Program-made: the position numbers and the translations under genes
The notes under the pieces: generated by a model
The model's database searches: none
What the model was told of the DNA's origin: nothing
The model's input: the letters and a program-made list of their open reading frames with translations, nothing else
DNA from: Planctomycetota bacterium
GTDB lineage: Bacteria > Planctomycetota > Planctomycetia > Gemmatales > Gemmataceae
DNA: 64,000 bases
Direction of reading: 5' to 3'
Assembly (NCBI GenBank): GCA_003669555.1
Contig: QWOS01000127.1
Coordinates: 17,253-81,252, forward strand
Shown: positions 38,501 to 47,922 of the stretch, piece after piece
How positions within the stretch are numbered: the first letter of the stretch is position 1
Layout of the letters: the number at the start of each line of letters is the position of its first letter

Positions 38501-38705
38501 TGCCATTGCGGCTGCCAAGGTCCTCAAGCCACATCCCGTCAGCGTCAATGATGATCCGGGCATGCCGCGCCGAGATGGATGGGTGTCGCAAGGGTAAATC
38601 GTTGTCGGGATCCCGACCCACGAAAACCAGGCGCTTTCTGGACCCATCCTGGGAAAGAGGTAGGGAATCACTCATGTCGGACCCGTCTGGAACCCGCGGG
38701 CACAT
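35511..38705 (-). CDS. FHA-domain ABC transporter ATP-binding/permease protein (ABCG-like) with a long coiled-coil insert
   Basis: 1064 aa; two FHA units ([45 protein letters not shown]), Walker A [40 protein letters not shown], ABC2 TM region, coiled coil, final TM. Confidence 0.92.
   Translation of the reverse strand: [1064 protein letters not shown]
35806..35941 (-). repeat. 78 bp-period tandem repeat (26 aa) within the coiled coil
   Basis: gcatc(g/a)agcgactttttctc(g/a)aattttgcctgggtttcctggag..ttttctc at 35806 and 35884; [17 protein letters not shown] occurs twice. Confidence 0.9.
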
Positions 38706-38970
38706 CGCTTGTTTGGAATAAACATAAGCAGCTTTTAGTTAATGGGTGAAAATACAACCCGCTCCCCGGACGCCCCAGACAATCAAAATGCCTCCTGGCT
38801 GACCATTCTCCAATACCGCTCATCACTCGCCTCGAAGACGCTACCTTGCATCATCGGCCAATCTTCCGAACCGGATTGACCCTATTCCGGAAATACCCAC
38901 GGCGAAAGCCGGCTGGCACCCATGTAGCCTCAGCAATAGCCTGCCTATGCCCTGATTGCCAAAGTCTGCT

Positions 38971-40299
38971 TCACGCCGCCGCGATTCGCGCCAACCCGGC
39001 CAAAGTTTCCTCCGCCACCATGCTTTCCTGCAGCGGGACACCCGTCAGGCGCTGCTGGATCTGGTCCTTCAGCATGGGCAGATCGCGGGAGAGTCCGCCT
39101 GAAAGACGGATGCGGCTCCAGGGGCCAGAGACAGTGAGGCGGTGGGCGCATGTCGCCAGATTTTCCGCCAGATTGTTCACCGCGGCCACCAGCAGGTTCC
39201 CTGCAGTGAGATTTTCCAGCGTGATCCCGGTCAATGAACCCGTGTCACCCACCGGCGAGGGGAAGAAGGCGATACTGGCACGCAGCCCCCCGGCATCGGT
39301 AGCCGCCAAAGCCGCCAGCCGGGTGAGGGTACCCCATGGGTCACCCATGGGCAGCCCCTGGGCCCGTGACAACTCTGTCAGCAGGTCAACCAGCCCGTGC
39401 AGGGCGCGTCCGGCAGGGATATGAGTGATGGTCTGGAGAAACTGGCCACCCAGAAAGTGGCGAGTCTGGTAGGGCACCGGCCGGAAGGTCGGGCTGAGCT
39501 GGCTGACCTGGGCCCCCGTGGAGGCGTTCAGCGACAGTTCACCTGGCTCCAGACCGGCTCCGTGCAAGGCGCACTGCTGGTCGCCCACCGCCGCGAAGAC
39601 CTCCAGCCGCCTCCCGGCGCAAGTGGTCACCCCGATGGGGGTACTGAGGTCGGCGGGCGGTTGCCAGTCAAGGCGATCCAGCTCGAGTTGTTGAATCATT
39701 CCCTGATGCCAGCCACCCCGCACCAGATCCATCAGACCGATTGCCAGGGTGGGATGGATGCGCGGTGCCACGCCGCACAGTGCCCCGGCAACAAAATCGG
39801 CCAGGGTGGCCGGCACTCCACCCGCAGGAAGGCGACCATCCAGCGCCAGCGCATGCAGCAGAAGCGAGGTGGAGCCAGCCTTCAGCTCGTTGCCCAGTTC
39901 GGGCAGGATACCGGCCAGACTCTTTTCAACCACTTGCAAAAGGCTACCAAACGCCCCGTTATCCTGCGTTGTCCGTTGATCCCGCCAGGAATGGTAACGG
40001 CAGAGCGGCAGACCGCCACTGGAGCAGACCACCGCCCCCCCCATCTGGCCACAGAGGTACAACCTGCTGACGGTGGGCGCACGCCGCAGCAGGTTTCCCA
40101 GCACTTCGCGGGCGGCATCCAGCACCAGGGAAGGTTCCACCTCGAAGTGGCCCGGTGGGAGCCCGGCCACCGGACCTGGAAACGCCACCTTCTCCACCAG
40201 CCCGGCGATGGTCCCGTGCCGGGAATCACCTGCCAGCACCGCGCCCTTGATGCTGGTGGAGCCGATATCAATACCCAGTGCGGTCATGTTGCGGCCCAC
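38971..40299 (-). CDS. FGGY-family carbohydrate kinase
   Basis: 442 aa; ALGIDIGSTSIKGAVL; SLNASTGAQVSQL; RIRLSGGLSRDLPMLKDQIQQRLTGVPL. Confidence 0.87.
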   Translation of the reverse strand: MGRNMTALGIDIGSTSIKGAVLAGDSRHGTIAGLVEKVAFPGPVAGLPPGHFEVEPSLVLDAAREVLGNLLRRAPTVSRLYLCGQMGGAVVCSSGGLPLCRYHSWRDQRTTQDNGAFGSLLQVVEKSLAGILPELGNELKAGSTSLLLHALALDGRLPAGGVPATLADFVAGALCGVAPRIHPTLAIGLMDLVRGGWHQGMIQQLELDRLDWQPPADLSTPIGVTTCAGRRLEVFAAVGDQQCALHGAGLEPGELSLNASTGAQVSQLSPTFRPVPYQTRHFLGGQFLQTITHIPAGRALHGLVDLLTELSRAQGLPMGDPWGTLTRLAALAATDAGGLRASIAFFPSPVGDTGSLTGITLENLTAGNLLVAAVNNLAENLATCAHRLTVSGPWSRIRLSGGLSRDLPMLKDQIQQRLTGVPLQESMVAEETLAGLARIAAA

Positions 40300-40303
40300 A
40301 AGA

Positions 40304-41104
40304 TCACTGTTCGTCCACCACCGGGTTGCTCAGCTTGCCGATACGCTCGATCTCGATGCTGACGGTGTCGCCCGCCTTGAGAAAAACGGGGGGGGTGCGG
40401 GCGAAGCCGACACCATGCGGCGTGCCGGTGATGATCACCGTGCCGGGGCGCAAGATGGTGCTGGCCGACAAAAACTCGATGAGTGTGGCCACATCGAAAA
40501 TCATGTCGTTGGTGTTCCAGTCTTGCATCACCTCACCATTGAGGACTGTACGGATGGAGAGGTTGTTGGGGTTGGGGATATCGTCCGCCGTCACCAGCAC
40601 CGGGCCCAGGGGCAGGAATGTGGCGAAAGTCTTGCCACGGCACCATTGCCCGCCGCCACCGTTGCGCTGCCAGTCGCGCGCGCTGACATCGTTGGCACAA
40701 GTGTAGCCCAGAACATGACTCAGGGCATCGGCCTTGCTCACATTGTGGCAGGTTTTGCCGATCACCACGGCCAGTTCGCATTCATAGTCGACCTGATCGC
40801 TCCTCAGTTTGCGCGGCAGCACGATAGGGTCGCCCGGGTTTTGCACCGTGCCCGAATTCTTCATGAACAGAACCGGGTTCTCGGGGATGGCCTGCTTCCC
40901 CTCCTCGGCATGCTTGCGGTAGTTGAGGCCGATGCAAAGGATATCACGCGGATCAACTGGTGCCAGCAGCTTTTCCACCCGCAACACCTCCCCGGTGTCC
41001 TGGTGCTCGCCAAACAGGTCACCCGCGATACGGGTCACCCGGCCATCTGGATGCTGCCTGCCAAGGTGTACTTTGCCGCCTGTCTCGAATCGAACGATCT
41101 TCAC
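40304..41104 (-). CDS. Fumarylacetoacetate hydrolase family protein
   Basis: Within ORF 40304..41251; probable GTG start at 41104 (MKIVRFETGGKVHLGR); CIGLNYRKHAEE, YECELAVVIGK, GYTCANDVSARDWQR, ITGTPHGVG. Confidence 0.9.
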   Translation of the reverse strand: MKIVRFETGGKVHLGRQHPDGRVTRIAGDLFGEHQDTGEVLRVEKLLAPVDPRDILCIGLNYRKHAEEGKQAIPENPVLFMKNSGTVQNPGDPIVLPRKLRSDQVDYECELAVVIGKTCHNVSKADALSHVLGYTCANDVSARDWQRNGGGGQWCRGKTFATFLPLGPVLVTADDIPNPNNLSIRTVLNGEVMQDWNTNDMIFDVATLIEFLSASTILRPGTVIITGTPHGVGFARTPPVFLKAGDTVSIEIERIGKLSNPVVDEQ

Positions 41105-41374
41105 GAGCCCACTCCTTCGTATCCCACCAGAAAATACCCGGCAACCCTTGACCCGTTGGTTGCCCAAGCTGCACATGGTACCAAAATCGGCCACCAGTAT
41201 CTGGCTATTTTTCCCGGCAAGGCGACTATTCCGGCTGGAATTCGCAGCCACTGGCCCCCCGGCTTTCGGCCTACATCAGCCGGAGTGTACCCGTTGTTTG
41301 CTTCCGTGGCCCGTCTGGGGTACAAACGGAAGGCACAACCGAATGTTTTTTTTCCCTTTGCCGAGGTTCCTGTC

Positions 41375-42688
41375 ATGGCCCGTCTGAACCGCCGAGGATT
41401 TGTCGGCACCGCCGCCGCCCTCTCCGTTCCTACCCTCATCACCTCCGCCATCCGGGCGCAGGACGGCAAACCGGCGCCCAGCGCGCGTTTGCGGCTGGGT
41501 TTTATTGGCACGGGCAAGATGAACGGCGGCCACCTTGGCTATTTTCTCGGCCAACCCGATGTGCTGGTCGTGGCGGTGTGCGATGTGGACACCAGGCGTC
41601 GCGACGACGCAAAAAACCGCGTGGACAGGAAATATGCCGAGGAGGTGAAGAGCGGCAAGGCGAAGGGCTGCGCTGCCTATGTGGATTTCCGCGAACTGAT
41701 CGCCCGCCCGGATATCGACGCGGTGGTGATCGCCACGCCCGATCATTGGCACACCATCCCCGCCATCGAGGCCCTCAAGGCCGGCAAGGATGTTTACTGC
41801 GAAAAACCCCTGACCCTGACGCTGCGCGAGGCCAAGCTGCTGATCGATGCCACCCGCAAGTATGACCGGGTTTTCCAGGTAGGTAGCCAGCAACGTTCAA
41901 GCGCCGAGTTCCGGGTGGCCTGCGAGTTAGTGCGTAATGGCCGCATTGGCAAGCTGCAAACCGTGTATGCCAATGTGGGCGGCCCCAGCGTGCCCTGCGA
42001 TCTGGCTGAGGAACCGATGGAGGCAGGCCTGGACTGGGAACGCTGGGTGGGGCCGGCCCCCATGCGGCCCTACAACTCGGTGCTGTCACCGCGCGGGGTG
42101 CACAACCACTACCCCAACTGGCGCAGCTACCGGGAATATTCCGGCGGCGGCATGACAGACTTCGGCGCACACCATTTTGACATCGCCCAGTGGGGTCTGG
42201 GTATGGATATGTCCGGCCCGGTGGAGATTATCCCGCCGACCGATCCCAAGGTTGGCAGGGGAGCGAAGTTTGTCTACGCCTCGGGTGCGCCGTTGATCCA
42301 TGCTCCCGAATATGCCCCCGGCAAAAAGTTCAACGGCGTGGCTTTTATCGGCAGCGAGGGAACGGTCCTGGTGGACCGTGGTTTTCTGGCCAGCACCCCG
42401 GACGGCATCATCAAAACCCCCGAAAGCGAACTGAAGCTGAAGCTTTACAAGTCGGTCGGCCACCAGCGCGATTGGCTGGATTGCGTCAAAAGCCGCAAGA
42501 GGCCGATCTGCGATGTGGAGATCGGCGCGCGCAGCGTGGCCGTCTGCCACCTCGGCAACATTGCCTACTGGACGGGCGAAACGGTGCGCTGGAACCCGCA
42601 AACCTGGAGCTTTGTCGACCCCTCGCCCGCCGTGGCCAAGTGGTACGACCGCGAGCGCCGGGGCGAATGGCAACTCCCCCAGATATGA
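41375..42688 (+). CDS. Gfo/Idh/MocA family oxidoreductase with Tat signal
   Basis: MARLNRRGFVGTAAALSVPTLITSA; LGFIGTGKMNGGHLGYFLG; VVIATPDHWHTIPAIEALKAGKDVYCEKPLTLT; GGMTDFGAHHFDIAQWGLG. Confidence 0.93.
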   Translation: MARLNRRGFVGTAAALSVPTLITSAIRAQDGKPAPSARLRLGFIGTGKMNGGHLGYFLGQPDVLVVAVCDVDTRRRDDAKNRVDRKYAEEVKSGKAKGCAAYVDFRELIARPDIDAVVIATPDHWHTIPAIEALKAGKDVYCEKPLTLTLREAKLLIDATRKYDRVFQVGSQQRSSAEFRVACELVRNGRIGKLQTVYANVGGPSVPCDLAEEPMEAGLDWERWVGPAPMRPYNSVLSPRGVHNHYPNWRSYREYSGGGMTDFGAHHFDIAQWGLGMDMSGPVEIIPPTDPKVGRGAKFVYASGAPLIHAPEYAPGKKFNGVAFIGSEGTVLVDRGFLASTPDGIIKTPESELKLKLYKSVGHQRDWLDCVKSRKRPICDVEIGARSVAVCHLGNIAYWTGETVRWNPQTWSFVDPSPAVAKWYDRERRGEWQLPQI

Positions 42689-43429
42689 TCCCCGCCGGGC
42701 ATCACTTTCATGGAAAAAATCTTTGGTTTTTGAAGAAAACCCCGGTCTAGTTGCCGCACGCCCTATTTCTGGCAATTTTACCATCCCTGGCATGGTCCTG
42801 GCATGGTTTGACCCTCCATGGTCAACCACAATTTTTCATTTGCCAGTTGCATTTGAATCCAAACTACTTTTTTCTCCAAGGTCATTTTCAAGTTTGCAAA
42901 AGGCCAGAACTAACTGAGATGCAATCAAAACAGCGGTTTTTCTTCCCATTCTATATCCAAGCCAGAAAATCTGTGTCCTCAAGGTGATGACTCACGAAGA
43001 GTACAACGAAAACAGATGGAAGGATGAATGCGGGTGTTGCGATCCGCCTCCAGGGCCGCAGACGAAACCAGCTCTCCCATCCAATCCTAAACCGCCCAAA
43101 CGAAAGGGGAAATGAGCAATAGTAACCAAAACAAATGATGGTTGTGTAGACCATGTCCTGAATCGGGGCAATGGGCGGAGGGTGAATTTCTCTCAAAAGG
43201 AAAGTTAGAGCAGACTTTTACTAAAGAGGTATACAGAGCGTTGCCAAAAACACTTTGTTTTTTGCCATTTTTTCATGCCACAGTAATTCCACAAATGTGA
43301 AACTTGCTCTAAGTTGCTTTCAATGCCACAAAAAATAACCTGCAATTTTTTCGATGCTCAAAAATGCGTCTAACCGTTGCGATCCCGTGCTGCGTCAGGT
43401 CGAGACCACCCACAAAGCCCCATTTTTTC

Positions 43430-43461
43430 CATTCATTAAAAGCAGAATGTCCCCTTTTTTT
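43430..43461 (+). repeat. Dispersed motif copy 1 (AGAATGTCCCCTTTTTTT)
   Basis: CATTAAAAGCAGAATGTCCCCTTTTTTT. Confidence 0.75.
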
Positions 43462-43774
43462 ACATCAGCCTGTGTGCTGATTCCCACCGGATAAATTAAC
43501 CCCTTCCTATGTCGGTCTTGAAAAACCCCCATTGCCGGGACCGTCTGCGCTACAACCTGCCTAGCCTTCCCAAGGATACGACTCTGCTATGAGCAACCGG
43601 AGCGCAGAAGGTTGGTCAGACGTTCAGGGTAAACGGGAGACCGCCTCTCGGTTGCCTTCCTGGACCGGAGGCCCGAAACGACAAATCCCGGGGGGGGCTG
43701 GATAGAATTGTTATGATCTAATAGCCGAAAAACCGCTTCTTCATGCTTCAACCCTGACTTGGACAGGGTAAAGC

Positions 43775-45595
43775 TTAAACCATCCGGTGGCCTTGTTTTA
43801 TGAGGGGCATGTCAGTCAGGTTTGAATCCTGATTGCGAACCGGGTTCTTCCCGTTCAATAACCGTCCTACCACCGTGTGCCGCACCAGCAACTCATAACT
43901 GCCTAGCAGGACCGGCACAGCCACTGCCAGAACCAGCGCGGCTTTCACCAGGGCCGGCAAAGGCAGGTAGAAAAGCTGCCATTGAACAAATACCACCAGG
44001 GGAAAGTGCATCAGGTACAACCAGTAGGATGAGTCAGCCAGATAACGGAACCACCTGCTTTCAATGGTGAAAAACCGGTGGGCTAAACCGATAGCCCCCA
44101 CCACCATCAGCCAGGTGAACAGGGTCTGCAAAAGTGGGTTGGTAAATCGATCGCCAACCGTGACAAACAATAGTGGAAAGGCCCCGCAGGCGGCGACGGG
44201 AAGCGCGCACCACCACAGGCGGCCCAAACGGCACGCATGGTCCCCCAACCGGAAATACCAGCTCCCGAAAAAGAAAAAGACCGCATAGTACAGGATCACA
44301 TGGGGTTTGGGGATGAGCCCGCTGGAATAGTCCGGCCCCACCGGAAAGTTCAAAGTTCGCGGGTAGTAATCCAGATTCATGAAGAACTGCAGCGCCCAAG
44401 TCAGGGCCAAGGCCACCACCAAGCCTGGATACAGGCCGATATTTTCTCTTGCCGTTCCCAAACTGGCGAAGCGGCCGATCCAGCCCAAGCCGGCATGGAT
44501 CAGGCACAACCACCATAGGAACCATAAAAACCAGAGATGATCGAGCAGGTTCTCTTGCAGCAGGTTGATCCCCAAAACACCGATGTTAACCACCATTTGG
44601 TCGGAGGCGAGCCACGCGAAATATCCTTGCATCCAGCCCGGCAAGTTTTCGACCTCCTTGGTCGCTTCGGGGGCTGCAGTTGCCCGTGGCGGGTCGGGGG
44701 TGATACCCCGGGACCGGAACAGTCGGTCCAGGTAACCGACCACGGCCACCCGCCCCTGCTCAAGGGCGGCCATGTCTTCTGGCGTCTTGCCCCTCGCCAG
44801 CCAAACCACGGTCCGTGTTTCATCAGGGTTTTGATGAGCCGCCTTCCAGGGATTATTTCCGGTGCTTGTGGCCTGGAAAGGATCGCCCCCTTTTTCCACC
44901 AGCAGCTTCAGCAGGCCTAACCTGCCAAGCATGGACGCCAGGGTCAACGGGTTTTCTCCCGAACGGCTAACAGCCATCGGGTTGGCACCTCGCTCTAGGA
45001 GCAGACTTGTCATCGGCTCCGATTCACAAATCACTGCCCAGGTCAAAGGCGTCATCCGCAGACGCTTCTCTGTTTCCTCAAGGAGCGATGGCGACCCTTT
45101 TTCCAGTAAACCCATGACACATTCGGCATCATCCTGCTGGATCGCCCGGAAAAGCGGGTCCTGCGGGTGGCTAGCATTAGCAGTCACCGCCAGCACATTC
45201 ACCACCATGATCAGGGGGATCAATGTCAGCAGACAGATCAGGAACGGCAACAGGATGCGGGCCGCCCGGTTCCTGATCATTCCAAGGGCGCCATAACGGG
45301 CCGAAAGCATGGCTGTGAAAAAGCCGCTCACCAGGAAGAATAGCTGCATCCGGAAACCGTGGATGAAGCTGGTCGCTTTTTCGAGCGTCTCGTTCTGGTG
45401 GTTGTCCATGACCACCCAGGGCATGCCAGAATAGGCGGCCATCGCGTGCAGGCAGATACCCAACAGCATTGCGATCGCCCGCAGGGCGTCCAGATCATGC
45501 CTTCGGCCGAATTTACCCCCGAGTTGTCCGGGTTGAGCTAGGGCCCTTGGCCCCTTGGCCGTTTCGGATTCGTGAATCTTGCCCATTGGCGACAT
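43775..45595 (-). CDS. Acyltransferase family (OpgC/Acyl_transf_3-like) membrane protein with an internal ankyrin-repeat insert
   Basis: 606 aa; RRHDLDALRAIAMLLGICLHAMAAYSG and SFIHGFRMQLFFLVSGFFTAML; ankyrin-like MTPLTWAVICESEPMTSLLLERGANPMAVSRSGENPLTLASMLGRLGLLKLLVEKGGDPF; C-terminal LADSSYWLYLMHFPLVVFVQW. Confidence 0.88.
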   Translation of the reverse strand: MSPMGKIHESETAKGPRALAQPGQLGGKFGRRHDLDALRAIAMLLGICLHAMAAYSGMPWVVMDNHQNETLEKATSFIHGFRMQLFFLVSGFFTAMLSARYGALGMIRNRAARILLPFLICLLTLIPLIMVVNVLAVTANASHPQDPLFRAIQQDDAECVMGLLEKGSPSLLEETEKRLRMTPLTWAVICESEPMTSLLLERGANPMAVSRSGENPLTLASMLGRLGLLKLLVEKGGDPFQATSTGNNPWKAAHQNPDETRTVVWLARGKTPEDMAALEQGRVAVVGYLDRLFRSRGITPDPPRATAAPEATKEVENLPGWMQGYFAWLASDQMVVNIGVLGINLLQENLLDHLWFLWFLWWLCLIHAGLGWIGRFASLGTARENIGLYPGLVVALALTWALQFFMNLDYYPRTLNFPVGPDYSSGLIPKPHVILYYAVFFFFGSWYFRLGDHACRLGRLWWCALPVAACGAFPLLFVTVGDRFTNPLLQTLFTWLMVVGAIGLAHRFFTIESRWFRYLADSSYWLYLMHFPLVVFVQWQLFYLPLPALVKAALVLAVAVPVLLGSYELLVRHTVVGRLLNGKNPVRNQDSNLTDMPLIKQGHRMV

Positions 45596-45609
45596 GCTCC
45601 CGAAACGCT

Positions 45610-47922
45610 TCAGCCTGCCTTGGCTGGTCTAGCACGCAGCAACCACCAAGCCAGCACCAAGTAAAGCAGGATTTGCACCGCCATCCCTGCCAGCGCCAAT
45701 GGCACCGACTGGATGAAACTGTCTCCAAAAACCTGCAATTGGACAGGGATGATCACTTTTCCCCCTTCCATGGGCGTGATCTGACTGGCGCGAAGCCCCC
45801 AGTAGGTGGGCGATGTCACAAAGGCGACAGCTTTGGGGAGCGTCGCGGCAGCTAAGCCGAGTGCGCTGCCTAGTATCAGTTGGGGCAACATCATCGCGCC
45901 CAGCAGGATAATCGCGCGGTCGGGCCTACGGGTGACGGCCCCCAAAACCACACCCAGGCACGCGCAACCGAGGGTGGCCACCCAATGGACCAACAGCATC
46001 GGCCCAAACCCTATCCGATACTCCGCCGGGACTGGCTCCAGCCCGTTGGCCCCCTGTCTGATCTGGAAAAATACCTCGAGGATTCCGTCGAAGACAAGAG
46101 TCTGGAAACCCGTGGCCAACAAAAGAACCGAGACCTTGGACAGAAGGTAGGCGAGGGGAGACAAACCAACTGACCTTTCCCGGGGAAATATGTCGCTGTC
46201 CCGCACCATTAGTGTGAGTCCCAGCAGCATGCCCATGAAGGAAAGGCCCATCATCTGAACCGATAGGTACTTGAGGGTGGTGAGGTGGTTCTTGATGAAT
46301 TTGTCTGGAAAAATCGTTTCGGTCCCTTCGATGGCGCCGCGGACAATACGGTCTAGGTCTTCGCTGGCCAAGTTTTTGCGCATGGCGGGTTTGTTTTCCA
46401 GCAGGTAGGCCATCTGCGCCTGCAGGGTTAGGGTGTCGTCTGGATCGACTTTCCCTTGCGCAGCCTCGTGGATGACTGGCCAGAATGAGGCAAATGCACT
46501 CTTCTCCTCGGCGTTGAGATTGCGGGTAAGAAGGATGGTATTTGAGAAATTGGATGCCCAGTGACCGGCCGCGACAATAAGCGCGAAAAGGGTTGGCATG
46601 AGTGTGATAATAAAAAGATACCGTAAATCGCTTCGGGCGGAAGCTGACTCCCTGCGTGTCAGGATGCCGGTTTGCCGCGCGGTTTCCAGCATGCGGGACA
46701 GGATGCTACGCCGGGGATACCCAGGGCCATTGGGCTGTATCATTTCCCTGCTGGCCCCAAGAAGGGGTGTGGTTTCGGCCTCTGGCTGTCTCCACTGGTC
46801 CGCCCCCTCGTCCTCCAGACGCACGAAAGCGTCAGACAAATGCTCCACGCCGAAATGGCTGCAGGCCCCACCCGGTGGCCCGAGGTAAACCACCTTGCCT
46901 TCACCCAATATCAGCAGGGTGTCCGCCTTGGAGATATTGTCGAGGTGGTGGGTGACACACAGCACCAGCTTACCTTGCCGGGCGGTCCGGGCCAGCACCT
47001 CCATGACCCTGGCTTCTGAGGCCGGATCCAGGCTGCTAGTCGCCTCGTCCACCAGCAGAATCGCCGGATCAACCACCAGTTCCGAGGCGAGTTCAACCCG
47101 CTTGCGTTCCCCTCCCGAAAGTGAGGCGATTTTTTGCTCGCAAAGATGATCCACCCCCATGGCGGCCAGAGCGCCGTTCACATGGGTAACGATCTCCCCG
47201 GCACTGGTGTCTGTGGGCAGCCTCAATTCCGCCGCGAACTGCACCACCTGGCGCACGGTCAATGTCTCGTGGAGCGACATTTGCTGGGGCGTGTAGCCGA
47301 TCAGCCCATTCAATATCGCCGGGTTGGAAAGGATTGGATTTCCACCAAAGAGCAAGCTTCCCCCGCAGGCCGGAAGTAAACCCTGCATACACCGAACTAG
47401 GGTCGATTTGCCCGCACCACTCGGGCCCAGGACACAGATAAACTGACCAGGTTTGAAACTGAACGAGACCCCGTCCAGGATCGACTTTTCCCGGCCGGGA
47501 ACTCGCACCGTCAATCCCCGGGCCACCAGGTTTGGCGACCCTTGCCGGTTGGTCACCGTCAAGCCCTTGCCTTCCACAAGCCAAAGCGCCTGGGGACCGA
47601 GGTGCAGTGTCATCCCAGGTTTCCAGATCGCCTGGCCCTGCACCGGTTTCCCGTCCAGGGTGATGCCATGGGTGCTGTTTAGGTCCCGCACCACCAGGCT
47701 GCCATCGGGCCCCTGGCGTAAGGAGGCATGCGTCCTGGATACCGCCGGATGGTCCAGCCAGATGTCGCCGGCCGGATTGCGGCCGATAAGAATTTCGGAT
47801 TTGGTCCCGAAAGCCGCTGTGAGGTCGAAGCGGACAGGACCTACTGGATCCCGGTATTCATCCGACTGCAATGCGGAATGGGTTCGGGTTTTCTGGCCCG
47901 GATCACCGGATGGTTGGCTCAT
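45610..47922 (-). CDS. FHA-domain ABC transporter ATP-binding/permease protein (ABCG-like)
   Basis: 770 aa; IGRNPAGDIWLDHPAVSRTHASLRQ; GPSGAGKSTLVRCMQGLLP; LSGGERKRVELASELVVDPAILLVDEATSSLD. Confidence 0.92.
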   Translation of the reverse strand: MSQPSGDPGQKTRTHSALQSDEYRDPVGPVRFDLTAAFGTKSEILIGRNPAGDIWLDHPAVSRTHASLRQGPDGSLVVRDLNSTHGITLDGKPVQGQAIWKPGMTLHLGPQALWLVEGKGLTVTNRQGSPNLVARGLTVRVPGREKSILDGVSFSFKPGQFICVLGPSGAGKSTLVRCMQGLLPACGGSLLFGGNPILSNPAILNGLIGYTPQQMSLHETLTVRQVVQFAAELRLPTDTSAGEIVTHVNGALAAMGVDHLCEQKIASLSGGERKRVELASELVVDPAILLVDEATSSLDPASEARVMEVLARTARQGKLVLCVTHHLDNISKADTLLILGEGKVVYLGPPGGACSHFGVEHLSDAFVRLEDEGADQWRQPEAETTPLLGASREMIQPNGPGYPRRSILSRMLETARQTGILTRRESASARSDLRYLFIITLMPTLFALIVAAGHWASNFSNTILLTRNLNAEEKSAFASFWPVIHEAAQGKVDPDDTLTLQAQMAYLLENKPAMRKNLASEDLDRIVRGAIEGTETIFPDKFIKNHLTTLKYLSVQMMGLSFMGMLLGLTLMVRDSDIFPRERSVGLSPLAYLLSKVSVLLLATGFQTLVFDGILEVFFQIRQGANGLEPVPAEYRIGFGPMLLVHWVATLGCACLGVVLGAVTRRPDRAIILLGAMMLPQLILGSALGLAAATLPKAVAFVTSPTYWGLRASQITPMEGGKVIIPVQLQVFGDSFIQSVPLALAGMAVQILLYLVLAWWLLRARPAKAG

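Noticed and set aside
40073-41374. N-terminal 434 aa extension of the Gfo/Idh/MocA ORF
   Set aside because: Overlaps antisense FGGY kinase and FAH genes; the Tat signal start at 41375 is clearly the real start
42830-43774. Small ORFs in a lower-GC intergenic stretch
   Set aside because: No family-like sequence; probably non-coding or decayed
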